Shown: positions 1-12,996, counted from the stretch's first letter. The stretch is 64,000 bases of DNA from Dactylis glomerata (GCA_007115705.1 QXEO01000722.1:3512224-3576223); one strand, 5' to 3'. The notes: generated by a model not told the origin, from the sequence alone. Made by a program: numbers and translations.

Positions 1-503
1 TTGGCAAGCACCGCTCCCAACCTATAATTTGACTACCACCACTTCTTGCCGACAAGTTGCACTCCCACATTCTAATCAGTCAAGACAGAGCCCATAATGT
101 CATAAGGCTGCACTGGAAGTACACTAAGCATGGAAGACATAGCCATCTCTTTGTTCCTGGGTGGCAAACCACAAGTGTACTACTTAGGCCACTAACACAT
201 ACCATGGTTTTCACTTCCAAGATATGTGACTCCTAAGTAGACACCCAACACACCCAAAGCCACACCAATCCACCCAGGTAGTTCATTGAAGTTGTAGTTT
301 AATTTTCAGAGCAAAATCATCAATAAAGCATGGCATCATTTTCCAAGGTAATCTTGCAATCCTAACAGGTGCGGTTCAAGGATAGTTATACACTACTAGG
401 TTCTAAACATTTCATGATTTCTTTGAAAATCAACCTATCATGCATACTACTGGAAAACACTAATGCAGTAGTAAAATAGGTAGGGGATATGTGTGTCACT
501 TGC

Positions 504-561
504 CTTTTTGAAGTTCAAACTCTTTCACTTCTCTCAACAAGATACGTTCTCTCCGTTCAAT
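504..561 (-). other. putative short leader exon 2 of LTR T2b
   Basis: On the minus strand this 58-nt segment follows an acceptor-like CTATAG and is followed by GCAAGT, giving AG|GCAAGT, the consensus of a GC-AG intron donor. It contains no ATG. The equivalent segment in the neighbouring LTR is at 4616-4675. It is predicted from comparison of copies only. Confidence 0.35.
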
Positions 562-2030
562 CTATAGCAATAGAGGTAACACAACATAAACACACTATAC
601 AATCCAAACATAAACAACAAGACAAACAATTGAAAAGGGTTTGTTTTATATTTTGGATTAAGATACTGTGATAAGAGAGATATGGCAAAAGAATTGTGGA
701 TTGTGAGATATGGATTTTGAGAGCTTGAGTGGCAAGATCAAATGATTGGAAAGGATTGGTCCTCCAAGGTACAATGTAGTGATATAATTCTTGTGCTTGG
801 CATAAGCAAAGGTAGAGTTTAGAGATGATTCATGTGGATGGATTCACATGAGTATACAATAGTGCAACAAAACACTACTGAATTAAAGTGTGACACCACT
901 TATTCATAATGGTATAAGTTACACATAGGCTTGGATAGGGGTTTGTGATATATTGATTTTACTCAATTAACTCATTTGTTAATTGAATAGTTCTATACAT
1001 GAGATCAGGATCAAGTGGACAGAGGATTGAGTATAGGTAGATAACATTTGAGATTATGGTTCAAGGTTTCGATTGGGTACATGGAGTATTGGATAGGTGC
1101 TATAATGTCGATTAGATCAATATAGCAAGAATAGAATCTATGATTGAGATGTATCACACTTTACTCAAACAACACAATTGTAATTTGAATATGTGTGAAC
1201 TAGACAAGATAGGTCTAAGTAGATATGATCTTGATCAAGACATTGTTTAGACAATAATGATGGCTAGGTATGATTATAAGATTTGCTATGGTGGAAGGAA
1301 ATATTATTGAATAGAAATAGATTTAATCTATTTAGGAACTACTCAAACTCTCTTATTAGAATTTGAGTAATTGTGAAGTGGTTCAATAAAATTAGGAAGT
1401 TATCCTACTGGATAGCTTGCAGCAAAACAAAGCTACTCAAATTGGATTCATTCTAAAATAAGTTATAGAAATTGAATTATCACCGAAATAGTGATTTGGA
1501 CAAATTTGAATGCACAAAGTGTGTGCACGTATCAAATTTGGATTTTCTTGATCCTATGGTGTTCTACTTGATCAGAGGATTCCAAAGACTACAAAATTGT
1601 AATTTTTGGACTAACAGAACTAAAGATATGAATTTAGCAAGCTAACAGAAGGTTTGATTCCAATTTGAAAATAGTTTCAAATTGAACCCATAAAATATAA
1701 GATATTATTGTACTACTGGATTCTAGATGTTCTAAGGATTCCAACGATATATCATTTGCTATTTTTGGACCTACAGATCAAAAGATATGGATTTTGCAAG
1801 ATTGAGTTGAATTCTGATTTGAAATTCCAATTCGATTTCTGTTTTAACCGGGAGCCGACACGTGGCTGTCTGTGATTCGCCGATACCGGTTCGTTTGGAT
1901 TAGCTCTGCTGGCCGTTGGATTTTAGGGACATCGTGCGATCCAGATGGCGCCATGCCCCTTCGTTAAATGAATCTTTCGGGGACGTTGGATCGAGATCCA
2001 AAGGTCCAGGAGAGATGGAGAGGAGCTCAC

Positions 2031-2445
2031 CGGGATTCAGTCAACGCCGGCGACGGGGCGGCTCTGGATTCGACAACGGCGGCGATGCAGGGGTCCACGG
2101 TGGAGATGGAGTGCACGACGAGATCCGGAGGAGTGCGGTGATCTCGCGGGCGTGGTCGGCGTGGCCGTTCGCGTCCAGTGTCGAGGCAGAGGGGTGGCTG
2201 GAGAGAACGTGGGCGGTAGGAGTTTCGGGTGGTGATCTCCGGCCAGTTCTGCACGAATTAGGACAAGAGATGGCTATCACCAGGTGCGCAAGGAAAAGGG
2301 AGAAGGGAAGGAAGAAGAATCAGGGCCTGAATCCCTCTATACCGAGAAGAAATCTGCAACGAGTTCACCGCTACGAGCGGAGCTTCGGCGACGAAATTCA
2401 CCGTCCAGAGAGGCAGCCTAGGGGCGTGGGGTGTTGGAGGGTGTG
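2031..2445 (-). other. putative AUG-free leader exon 1 of LTR T2b
   Basis: This GC-rich stretch lies between the minus-strand TATA box and a GTGAGC splice-donor-like site (plus-strand gctcac at 2025-2030). It contains no ATG on the minus (sense) strand, while ATG occurs several times on the other strand. ORFs read through it in other frames are probably artefacts of GC richness. The exon status is a prediction. Confidence 0.4.
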
Positions 2446-2470
2446 GTGTGCGATGGGTACTCACGAGTGA

Positions 2471-2480
2471 GATTTATACA
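2471..2480 (-). promoter_or_regulatory. LTR TATA box (T2b)
   Basis: Minus-strand TGTATAAATC lies at the start of the GC-rich leader, in the same relative place as the TATA boxes of the other Tekay-type LTRs in this window. The transcript start is inferred to lie about 30 bp downstream, near 2445 on the minus strand. Confidence 0.55.
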
Positions 2481-4615
2481 GAGGGGGGAGTGAGTGGAGC
2501 AACGGGAGGCGAACAAAACTCGATCCGTTACTGTAATGACGTTAATGGCAATATTGGTGATTTTAAGGTGCACTAAAATGGGGTTTTAATCGCCTGAATA
2601 GGTCCGTGGTGGAAAGGTGAGTAACTTTCGTGTTTAAGAGGAGGCGTTTCGATGTTTAGAATCGAAGGAATTGAAAGGGGAAGGGAATTCCATGGCACTG
2701 AGGTCTCAATTTGAGTTCAGTTTTCTGAAACATACAAAGGTTGAAGACGATCCCTGTTTGGGCTGATTGTTTTCAGTTAGTTGGGCCAGGGAAGGAAATG
2801 AGGCCCACGAAGAAAATAGATAGAAGGGGAAGGAAAGAAAAAAACTAGTAGAGATGGCGGGCTGGGTCGGCCGAGTTGGGCTGGTCGGCCCAGTTGGGTC
2901 GGTTCCCTTTTTTTTTCTTATTTCTTTTTATTCTTTTTTGTTTTGTGATTTGTCTTATAACTTTTACATTTTAGCTCCAAATGAGCTCAAACCAAGTTCT
3001 AAATTTTTCTAAAATTCAACACAATGTTTTAACCCAGTAAGAAACATGTTTTCCCAAAATAAAACAAGATTTTCAAAAAGGCTTTATAAATTTAGCAAAA
3101 GGCTTTGCTTGCATAATACAAAAATAGATATAGGGTTTTCAACTAATCCTTTTTAAAATAGAGGATATATTTTATGAATAACATTTTGAAATCTATTTTC
3201 AAACAATGCTTTAGAAATGTAATCCTTTAAAGGATATCACATTTTGAAAATCACTCCTTTGCGAGCAAGCTTGCATAGGTTTTAAATAACAACAAAATAA
3301 TACTTTGAAATCTTGTTTTCTCAAATGAGTTCTTTAAGAACAATAGAAAGTTTAAAATAGTTTTCTAATAAAGCCTTCAAATAGACTCAGAAGTTTTAAA
3401 TCTTAGTGAATTTCCAATCATCTCAAGCAAAACAAAAGCGAAAAATTTCCCCCAAAATTTGATAAAATCTTGGGTCGTTACAAGGCACAAGCCACAAACC
3501 TATTACAACTCTATAAAATGACTAAGTAAAATAAACTTCAAGTCTTCTTTCTTCATAGCTCCGCAGGCAGACGTGTTGGATGAAGACTCATGACTGTAGC
3601 GCAGCATTCTTCAATCTTCTTAGTAGCCACCTGCAACATGATACGTTGCAGCCACGGAGGGTCAATACTTTGAATGTATTGGCAAATGTCACTTTGGTGG
3701 ACTCAATGGCACCTACACGTATATGCTTTTTGGCTAGGTGGAGATTAACTTAGCAAAAGCAAGTTTTCCCTATCTTTGTAAAACTCAAATTTCCCTTAGC
3801 AAAAATTTGTCCGGAAGGACCTTTTATTACCCAAGTCCACCCATCAAGTTTTAACTTAGAGAAATTGGGGTGAGGAGATTCTTGAATAGCCTCAACATCA
3901 TGTCACTCAAAATTTGTCCGTAACCGGGGACACGGCTAAGTACTTAGTTCTAGACACTCTGCAGAGGTGGTGCACTTTTCCCACAAGACTTAGTTAACTC
4001 ATTTTGCCATGAGACTCATTTTGCCTCAAATGGCCAAGTGAAAACTAAGACGAGGCCTTTCAGAAGCATTCCCTCAGACCAAACAAACGCGCTCCATCCT
4101 ACCAACATCTACCACCCTCTGTCCGCCTGGCTTGAGTTCTTGCAGCTTAGTTGACCAAGACAGAGCCCATATGTCATGTGGTTGCACTGGAAGCTTCATG
4201 ACTTGAACGTCTCCAATCTCTTTGCTCCTGGGTGGCCTTCCACAAGTGAGATACACCTGGTGGTTCAGAGGTTTGACGACATGACCCCAGGGAACCACTC
4301 AACATAAACCAATCAAAGCCACTTCCACCCAGGTGGTTCATTAACTTAGTTGTTTTTCTTAGTTTTCCAAAAACTTGTTTTCCAACACTTAGCCAAAATC
4401 ATGTGTTAACCCTTCCCACAACAAGTGTAAAAGCAAAGTCCTATAGCAGCAACAATTCTACTAGGAGATGCAAAACTAGCTAGCTAGACAAAACTTAGCA
4501 CAAACTAGCAAGTTAAAGATAAGAAAAACATAAAAGCACCTATTCATGCATCTTCTACTAGAAAAGCTACAAGACCAAAACTTTCAGTAGGACAAGGGAA
4601 CATGGTGACACTTGC

Positions 4616-4675
4616 CTTGATGAGGAGAAGAGTTGGTGCACTCGTCACACAGACACTCGTTGCACTCAGCACAAT
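4616..4675 (-). other. putative short leader exon 2 of LTR T2a
   Basis: A 60-nt minus-strand segment bounded by an acceptor-like GTATAG upstream and by GCAAGT downstream (plus-strand acttgc, 4610-4615). The last exon bases are CAAG, so the junction reads AAG|GCAAGT. It has no ATG. Exon status is inferred from the equivalent segments in the other LTRs. Confidence 0.35.
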
Positions 4676-5971
4676 CTATACATAAAATATAACATCATAA
4701 GCACATAACAATAGAAACAATCATGAAAGTAAAAGTATGTATGCAAATGTGTTTTAAACACCACAAGAACCCTTAGCATGTTCTCTGAATGTTAGCTATA
4801 TGCATGATGACATGATCAAAGTTTTAGGTTTAATTTATAAACTCAAAACATTAACAACATACGCTAAAGTTACAAAAGTAAAATAAAAATTACCAAAAAT
4901 ATTTTTGGCCGTGCTATAGTACTACAGAATATCAGAGGGACCTAAGCGAAAAAGATTTACTGTAAAAAAAATTATAACTATTTTTAATAACCAAAACACA
5001 AGATTAAAGCTTGCAGCAAATTACTGATTAAAACAGCTACTATACATGCTTTTGATACTGTAGATAGAATCTACACAATTTTCTGAAACCACGGACGCAA
5101 AATTTGCTAAATTTGGACGTATAGATCTCAAGTTATGAATTTAACAAGTTTTGAATCAAATCTGTGAATTAAAACGAAAACGAGATCGGGTTAATCCTGG
5201 TGTCGACACGCGTTGCTTTCCGATTCGAGGATACCCCTTCGCGCGGATCGCCGTCCTGGACCGCTGGATTAAAAGACGATCGTGCGGCCCAGATTGGACC
5301 GTACCGATTCGGTAAGTGACCTAATCTAGACCGCCGGATCTGGATCTGAGGGTCAGGGGAAGAGATGGGAGAGGCTCACCACGGGGGATGTCGGCGGCGA
5401 GGTCCGGCGCCCTCAAGTTCAATGGTGAGGCATCTCCGGTGGTTGTTGAGATCCGCAAAGATGATGACGGCGTTCAGACAGAGACGGCGAGGACGTTAGT
5501 GTGCAGAGATCGGTCTGTGGCTTCCTGTAGATGCGAGGAGACGCGGCCCGAGGTTAGTATACCGACGGCGATGCCAAGAGCACGGAGAAGAACGGCGTGT
5601 GCAGAGGGATCTTGGGGCTGGCAAGCTTACCTTGTCTTTCAAGAGGTCAAGGCGAGTCCGGTGGTGAGGTTTGCGTGGTCGAGGTGGTCGGACGGCGTGG
5701 TGATGGCTCGCCGGAGTTTCGCAAGACGTACGGTGAGATCCAGTCGAGGTGGTTTTCGTCGATCTGGGCCACGGGAGATCGAGCAAACTTGTCAGAGAGG
5801 TGCACCGGTGAAAGGGAAAGGGGATAGGGGGAAAAGAGGGATGCGGGGCTCACCTACGGCGATGCAATCGGGCAGATACGCTCGCTGGTTCTGCAGATTC
5901 CGTCGACGGATTTTGTCGGATTGGAGAGGTCTTGCGCGAGGGAGAAAAGAGGGTCGGGGGAGGGTGGTGGG

Positions 5972-5982
5972 GCCTTTTAATA
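5972..5982 (-). promoter_or_regulatory. LTR TATA box (T2a)
   Basis: Minus-strand CTATTAAAAGG starts a GC-rich leader. From here to the donor-like GTGAGC (plus-strand gctcac, 5848-5853) the sense strand contains no ATG. Confidence 0.5.
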
Positions 5983-6521
5983 GGCGGTCTTGCGTGGAGG
6001 AGGGGCTAGGGTTTGCGCGGGGCGTCGATCGACGGCTGGCAGGGGCGCCGTGTTCGGGCCGGACTGCTGCGAGAGAAGGAAGATGACGCGTGGGGCCGGT
6101 CGGTTAGTGGCTGGGGGAGAGCCTGACAGGCGGGGCCCAGGTGTCAGTGGGAAAGGAAGCGGCCGGCATACCCCTTCGGGAAAGAGCCCCGGGTGGGCCG
6201 TGGGCTGCATGTAGGCCTGGGCCGGAATGCTGCCCCGCAGCCCTTTTAGGTTTTTCCCTTTTTTCCTTTTCCTTTCTTTTCTGATTTGCTTTAAATTTTG
6301 ATTTGAAAACTTTTGCAAAACCTCTGATTTGATTCAAACTAGTTTTTGCAAGAGGTAAAACTTCCTATCAGTTTTAAAGTATACAAGGGAGGTTTGTTTC
6401 AAGAGAACAAGGCAATAATAATTTGAAAAAGTGCAAATGCAAAGTGATGATATACATGAATTGATGCATGATTTCATGTGCAAAACTTTATAAATGTTTC
6501 CCCAAAATTTGGGATGTTACA

Positions 6522-9500
6522 ACATCACACATTATCATTTCAAAAATTCATTCCATAGTCCTTATTCATGATTATCCCCTTTCGAAAACTCCATGTGAAT
6601 GAACAATCTTCATCCAAGGTTTTCAAGTTCAATTCATAACTTTCCATAGGGTTCCCATCTAGATGACTTCAATTTTATTAGCGACTAAGCAAGCTACTAT
6701 GAGTGATGCTACCACTATGGGGGTGTTGGAATAAACTCAGTTTGATGCTCTTGTTAAGCAAGACATCACTACACATTTATTGTTCTACTCTAGCAATTCA
6801 ATCATGCAATTTAATTTGGAAGCAAGTAAATATGCAAGTTGGAAAACTGGGTATTGGGGTATGATTCAAAAGATGGCTTGCCTGGCTTGGCAACATCGAA
6901 ATAGTCTTCATCTTCATCTTCGGTTGATTGATCTCCACCTCCATTTCTTGGTGGACTTCAGGATCCATTCTCTTTACTCTCTTTGTCGTCTAATCGTCGA
7001 AAAATAAATACATACAACCACCAAGCATTTCACAAACCACACACATTCAACAATCAAGGATACTAGGGTAAGGAAAGTTATCTAAGAATGCTATGGAGAG
7101 TGGCTTCAACTTAATTGAGTTAATATAGATGGGATTATCACTTTCTTGACTTAAGTGAGGATTTAATTTACTTTGAATCATGAAATATCGCTTGCAAGTC
7201 CTTATTGACCATGGTCATAGACCACAAGTAGATATTCAATATTATGATTCAACCAAAGAGGCTTCATAGGACTTAGAGTATTTTTCTTTTATTGAAGCCA
7301 TTTCTAGTTTGCAACTATTTAGTAATCAAGTTTGAATCTACAAGTGCAATATATTAATCATAGTTGACTTGGATCAGGGGTTATAGATTAATATCTGAAA
7401 ATGTGGTTGATTAGAATTGGTTTGATATCATTTCCATATTTTGAGATAGGTGTGCAAGTTTGAGTTTCTAATTACTACTATGTAGTATTAAATTTCCAAA
7501 TACCTCCTACAAGTCTACATGGAATAAGATCAATACCTACAGATAGGTATTTGGAAATGTGGTTTAACAATAAGGGTTCCCTAAAAATTTCGATTATAGG
7601 TTTGATTTTAATAAAATCCTATATGGCAAATGCCTATTTAACCATATAGGTAAATAGCATTTACATTAAAAGGTTCTAAAATGAGATCTAATGCTATAGG
7701 CAGATGAGTATCATTAATTGTGAATTTCTAGAGTTGGATTTATATTTTTAGGAATTTTATTGGATTGGATATGGATTTTCTAAGGTGGAAAAGCTCCTGT
7801 TTTGTTATTATTGCTGCAATCACTATGTAAATCTAATTGTGTTAAAATCACTTCTAATGGATAGCTCATGTTCTAAGGTTTCCAGAACATATTCATATAT
7901 TAAATTTGAATCTATAGATCTCTGGGAAAATTAAATCTAAGACAGCATCTGAAAACTATTTCAAAAATTTGCCAAACCTAAATACCTTTTTTTAAACCTG
8001 GGCCGGACACACAGATAGAGCTGGGCTGGCCCGCTATGCTGCACTCGGGCAGGTGGCAAGGAAAAAAAATTAAAAAAACGCTGGCAACGGGCCCCGCTGG
8101 TCAGAACCTAGTCTAACCCGAACCGGTACGGGGTCGTCTTCCTCGTCTCGAGGCGGGACTCACCGGCAGTTTGCAGAGAAGAGGGCGGCGATGGGGTGCG
8201 GCGTAGAGGAAGCAAAGCTCGACGACGATGAAGCAGAAAAAGGTTGCGGCGGCCCGGCTCGTCCACCTCCCGCCGTCCGTTCCTCCAGCGGCGGCCGGAC
8301 ACGGTGGCGCCGCCCGCGCTCCCAACCTCACTGGCGTCGACGGCTACGGCCACCGAGAGGGATATGGGGAGGGAGATGATGTCTGGGAGGTTGCTGGGGA
8401 TGGCACGAATCTTTTTGGCCAAAAATGGTGGCCTTTTATAGGCCAGAGAGGTGGTACGGGGGGTGGCTTGGGGCGGCGGAGCACGTCGTTCTCAGGTAAA
8501 GGGGAGTGGAGAGGGAGGTAATGGGCGGTGGTCTCAAGCTGCGGGGAGCCCATAAGGCCTGCTGGCGCGTCAGCATAAGGTGTGGTGCTGCGATTCGGAG
8601 GGGAGCCCGAGGGGAGCGACGGTGACTAATTCCTCGGTTCTCCGGCCAGGTTCGGGCGAGGGGAAGTAAAGGGAAGAGAGGAGCGGGCAAGTGGAAGCTT
8701 CTCAGTGTTCCTAGAGCAAGTGTCCAGCCACAGGGAAGGTTGGACAAGTTGTCCACTTGCCTTTGCTTTGAAGTAAAAAAATGTGCCTGCCAGGTGTTTG
8801 ACTAAATGTCCGCAAGAAACAAAGTTTTGAATTTTGAAATCTTTCAAATTGAGTTTGAACCAGTAGTGGATAAGGGTTCTAGAAATGTTCTTGTTTTGTC
8901 CAGAGGTGATGGTTTGGTTGAAAAAGAATAAGATCTTGGAATGGTTTCTATATAGGATTCAAAGTTTGGATGGATTTTAAATTGTTTTCAGAAATGTTTC
9001 GGGTTCCAAACTTTACATTATTTCAGAGTTCATCACTTGTACTAGTTGATGGTTGAGAGAACTATGTTGGTTTAGTTTACAAGTTTCTTATTCCAGAGGT
9101 GCAAAGTAGGCTAGTCAATAATATCATGCAGATCATTTTCTTAGCCTTTCTATTTAGGGTTTTGAAGTCTTCGCTATTTTCTCCAGGTTTTTTATTCTTT
9201 CCTTGGTGATTGTTTGACTTTAGTTACCTTAGGAGTTTTCTATAAGGTTTGGCATGCATTCATGCAAGATTTAAATATGTAGAAAACCATTTCAATTAGT
9301 AAATAATTTTATAAACAAAGGTTTCTTTTGGACTTAAAAGCTTAGCCAAGAAATCATTTGGGGTTTTCAAACATTTTGAAAAATAAGTTTTCAGAATGTT
9401 GATTCCAATATTTTGGAAATATCAGCTTGAGGAAATAATAGTTTGATAATAGGATCTTTTTATTTCACTCTTTTATAACAAAGGTAGTATTCTTGAAATA

Positions 9501-9735
9501 TGATTTTACTACATTTTCAAATAATGGTTTTCAAAAATTAGGCTCAAAGGATGGCATTCCAAACTGTCTCATATTCTTTTTATTTGAAGAAGGGGAGCAA
9601 ATGCTCAAATTCACAAGTTTTAAAAAGACAATAGATTAATCTTGTATTCAAAATAAAGGTTTTTTTGTTGGCTCCAAAATTTGGTATTTTAATAAATCCA
9701 TTTATTTCTATTTCCCAAAAATTTGGGTTGTTACA
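6522..9735 (-). repeat. 3' LTR of T1 (interrupted at its left end)
   Basis: It begins at 9735 on the minus strand with TGTAACAACCC and runs left to 6522, where T2a is inserted. It contains the TATA box at 8431-8442, a GC-rich leader 8164-8430 and an exon-2-like segment near 6880-6990. The remaining roughly 1 kb, equivalent to 11385-12404, is expected left of the window. Confidence 0.75.
8431..8442 (-). promoter_or_regulatory. LTR TATA box (T1)
   Basis: Minus-strand CCTATAAAAGGC. The GC-rich leader that follows on the minus strand (to the donor-like GTGAGT, plus-strand actcac 8158-8163) has no sense-strand ATG over about 265 nt, although ATG is frequent on the opposite strand. Confidence 0.6.
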
Positions 9736-11384
9736 ATCTTTTAAAAAGAATCTCGTCCCGATATTCACAACTTAAGGTTGAGATAGATTGAGAAATGATA
9801 TTACCAGATAGAGATGGAGTGTATATTGATTCCTATCAGGATAGAAAGATTGGGTACCCCCCAAGTGTGGTAAGGCTAGATGGGCCAGAACACACCTTCA
9901 CCAATCACATAGCAATTTCAACAAACAATCACACTTTCAAAAACAAAATATTTGGCATCTAAACCATAGGCTTTTATTAAAAAGGGTCTTGCAGATTACA
10001 GGTCTCGCTCTTGATTTACAAAGAAATAAACAAGCCTACTAGTCCCAAACTAAGGTGACTAAGGCTTCTTCTGGGCTTGGATCCACACACTTGATTCAAC
10101 TTGTTCTTACTAACTTTATGGCTACGACCAACTTCGGGGTATTATGTGCCTGGTTCATGATGATTGCTCATTTTCTTCTCTTCGTGTCTTCAGGTTGCCA
10201 AAGTTACTTCCCGGTGGTTTGTAAGGCTGCTTCCTTCCCTTGCGGAAGTTGAGGCTATAGAGTCCTTTGACACTATCTTCAATAATAATGTGGTTTCGAA
10301 CCCTGCTCATGTTGGTGTTGATAGTGTTACCTCCTGAAGATGAAAGAACATAGGTAGGATCTTTAGAGAAACTGGGTTTGACACTATCTTTAGTTTTGAC
10401 ATGTTTACGAGCATGGGCAATAGGTTTGGGTGCGGTGTTCTGCTTATTTGGGCAATCCCTTGGAGGTGAAGTTTGAAATCTGAGCTAGCTTGACCTCCTT
10501 TCGTACATATATTAAATGGTGGACTTGCAAGCATGGGATGCAAAAGAGGGGGCAAGTCCTGCAGTAGATGAGAAGAAAAAGTTTTCCCAAAACGTTATTT
10601 ATGTGGGATTGGTATAGTTCATAGTTTATTTGGGTTGGAAAGGCCAAAAATATTTTGAACAAACAAGTTGTTGCGTTGGACTAAGAGCAGCACATGTCAG
10701 AAAAAATCAATCATTCAAACACACAAGTTACTACATACACTTAGTAATCGTGAGGTAAGGGCAGCTCAATCAAAACAACTGAGCATTTCCTATAAGTCCT
10801 AGGGGTCAGGGTTGTTGAGGTCTTCATCATTTCTGATCACATTGATTAGATCTTGAAGTCTTTTAGATCATATAGTTGACTCTTTCTGGAAAAAAATTGG
10901 GTAGTGTGAAGATTCATCTCTCTTTCAATGGTAGCAGTCGTAGTTGGCGTCAAAGTCTTGGAAAAGATCAAGTTCACACTTTTTGGATCCATTGTTTCTT
11001 GGGTCTTATGTTGGAATCGTACAAATTATAAATTTGAAATAGATGCGGGATAGAGTAAAACAAATCTTTGAAAAGACTTTTGTAATCAAAGAGGCAAATA
11101 AATTCTTTGTAAAATTATCTTCAGAGTATGAGTTGAGAGTATAAGATATTCAAATTGAATAAGATGGGAGTATAAGTTTGGCTTTGGGTACCAAAGCAAA
11201 TAATTTTCTTTTGTAGAAATAAGTTTTTACCAAAATATCACTTTCTTAGCTATCGACCATTCTAACTAAGGTCTCCTAAGGTCATGATAGTCCTGATACC
11301 AAACTTGTGATATCAAAGGTATCATTTTCTAACGACCATGCTAGCTAGGGTTTCCTAGAGTCAGCCTAGGCTCTGATACCAACT
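9736..11384 (-). mobile_element. interior of T1, no recognisable gag or pol
   Basis: The stretch between the T1 LTRs has no retroviral-type domain in any frame. Its only sizeable ORFs (65-82 aa around 10055-10662) show no motif I recognise. The 3' edge next to 9735 resembles the end of the T3 interior on the minus strand (GACGAGATTCTTT followed by a purine tract), which supports a shared ancestry of T1 and T3. A short minus-strand ORF of about 49 codons starts near 10993; I cannot give it a function. Confidence 0.6.
11371..11381 (-). promoter_or_regulatory. primer-binding site of T1 (initiator tRNA-Met type)
   Basis: Minus-strand TGGTATCAGAG follows the LTR end (plus-strand TGTAACACCC from 11385) after a 3-nt spacer. 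This is the usual plant tRNA-iMet PBS. A degenerate copy of the PBS and its flank lies at about 11255-11310 (plus strand cctgatacc). Confidence 0.8.
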
Positions 11385-12996
11385 TGTAACACCCATGAAT
11401 TTATAACAAGTTCGAGGTGCCCGTTATGTAATCCATCACAATCCCATAATCATTGTTGTGATTTACATAACGTATTTGATATCACAGTCACAGCCATTAA
11501 TACAAAATAAAAGGGATTACATAGGTGGTCATACAGACCAAACCATAAATTTCATCAATACGCAGCGGAATAACACTTCGGGTCCATATCGTCAAGCTTC
11601 AACCGCACAGGCAAAGCCGACAGTAGGAAACGAGCCTAATTCGCAGAGCTGTCAAAGAATCCTTCCTTCATGATCTTTCTCCTTCAAGTCTGGCCAAGTA
11701 AATAGCCAGGGACAGAGCCATGAGTACATTGAATGCACTCACAAACCATCTTATAAAAGAAAAGAGAAATGCATGGATCATATAGTGGTCTAAACTCTAA
11801 GTTTATTTGCATAATTCTAGTTTTATTTCCCAAGAATATTCATTAAGAGGTAAGAAAATATTTAATTCTCTAAGTTAAAGCTAGGATGGAATATCAAGTG
11901 TTGGTCACATTCATTTCCCAAACCAGTTCATTCACCAATGTCATAGTTCACTTCATAGTTGTTCAATTCTTGACAAAGGTCAAGTACAGCTTGCCAACTG
12001 ACCATGACCGCGGACGCGGCTATTCGAATAGTTTGAAACCTCTGCAGAGGGGTACACTTTACCCACAAGATTCGATACATCTGCAAGGAGATATTCACGG
12101 ATCGTCATACACCAAGTATGCGAGGTTCATATAATCAAACAAACTCTTTCACTTGCCTACTCTAGTATAGGATCCTTCCCTAGGAGCCCAAGACACGGCA
12201 ATCTCCATTCTGGCACCCCTAGTTTTGCCCGTTACAGGATGCTGTATGAATGGACAAGTCCACCCGGTTCAGAAGTGTCCCGCACATTGGGCACTTCTAT
12301 AAAGGATGATGCAAGGTATCCCATACTGAGGCAAACAAGCTATGGACTAAGCCCCTTCCCATTTAGGGGTACTGTGGTCGTACGGTATGGTTGGCTCACA
12401 TAGTACATCACACATTATCATTTCAAAAATTCATTCCATAGTCCTTATTCATGATTATTGCCTTTCGAAAACTCCACGTGAATGAACAATCTTCATCCAA
12501 GGTTTTCAAATTCAATTCATAATTTTCCATAGGGTTTCCATCTAGATGACTTCAATTTTATTAGCAACTAAGCAAGCTACTATGAGTGATGCTACCACTA
12601 AGGGAGTGTTGGAATAAACTCAGTTTGATGCTCTTGTTAAGCAAGACATCACTACACATTTATTGTTCTACTCTAGCAATTCAATCATGCAATTTAATTT
12701 GGAAGCAAGTAAATATGCAAGTTGGAAAACTGGGTATTGGGGTATGATTCAAAAGATGGTTTGCCTGGCTTGGCAATGTCAAAATAGTCTTCATCTTCAT
12801 CTTCGGTTGATTTATCTCCACCTCCATTTCTTGGTGGACTTCGGGATATATTCTCCTTACTCTCTTTGTCATCTAATCGTCGAAAAATAAATACATACAA
12901 CCACCAAGCATTTCACAAACCACACACATTCAACAATCAAGGATACTAGGGTAAGGAAAGTTATCTAAGAATGAAATGGAGAGTGGCTTCAACTTA
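11385..12996 (-). repeat. 5' LTR of T1, inner 1.6 kb only
   Basis: It ends at 11385 on the minus strand with GGGTGTTACA. The segment 11500-12400 parallels 51900-52930 of the T3 LTR, for example the phrase around 12000-12090 (minus strand CCTCTGCAGAGG) and 52265-52330. The copy stops abruptly at about 12996, where the Athila remnant begins; about 2.6 kb of LTR is missing. Confidence 0.75.

Larger units (their letters stand above)
1..3482 (-). mobile_element. Tekay-like LTR, copy T2b (cut by the window start)
   Basis: This is an LTR in minus orientation. Its outer end at 3482 reads TGTAACGACCC on the minus strand. The copy aligns by eye with 24896-29031 along its length, for example in the blocks around 85-140 and 25766-25820, and in AT-rich tracts around 1400-1800 and 27120-27560. 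The other end lies outside the window; compared with the 4.1-kb copy about 650 bp are missing. It abuts 3483-6521, a related LTR that lacks its own inner end, so T2b probably inserted into that LTR. No internal region or coding sequence is visible. The GC-rich block 1850-2480 is leader-like (see the TATA and leader entries), not a host gene. Confidence 0.75.
3483..6521 (-). mobile_element. Tekay-like LTR, copy T2a (inner end missing)
   Basis: Another minus-strand LTR of the same broad family as 1-3482 and 24896-29031, but a different subfamily. It starts at 6521 (minus strand TGTAACATCCC) and runs left to 3483, where it is cut by T2b. About 100-150 bp of the inner end are missing at that edge. 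It carries the same blocks as its relatives: the segment with the phrase cgaggac or equivalent near 3920, the exon-2-like segment near 4616-4675 and a GC-rich leader 5360-6240. The right flank is acatc (6522-6526), the sequence at which the T1 LTR resumes. Confidence 0.7.
6522..12996 (-). mobile_element. non-autonomous Tekay-like LTR element T1
   Basis: A minus-strand element. The 3' LTR (6522-9735) and 5' LTR (11385-12996) share a near-identical block, 6522-7112 versus 12405-12996, with only a few percent difference by eye. Between them are a PBS (11371-11381), 1.65 kb of interior and the 3' LTR start with minus strand TGTAACAACCC at 9735. The interior holds no gag or pol. The left part of the 3' LTR is displaced beyond the window by the insertions at 1-6521. 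The outer part of the 5' LTR is lost at the 12996/12997 junction. The element would depend on proteins from an autonomous relative such as T3. Confidence 0.75.

Noticed and set aside
1916..2470. 184-codon ORF and antisense ORFs in a GC-rich block
   Set aside because: The block lies in an LTR leader, the frames overlap on both strands, no domain is visible, and relatives at 5388-6086 and 27873-28166 do not keep the frame.
5388..6086. 232-codon ORF that could be read as a host gene
   Set aside because: It is opposite to the LTR promoter, arginine- and glycine-rich as expected of translated GC-rich non-coding DNA, and not conserved in the other LTR copies.
8108..8553. overlapping ORFs of 60-104 codons on both strands
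   Set aside because: GC-rich T1 leader; the minus-strand ORF starting at 8422 has no standard ATG start in the leader and no domain.
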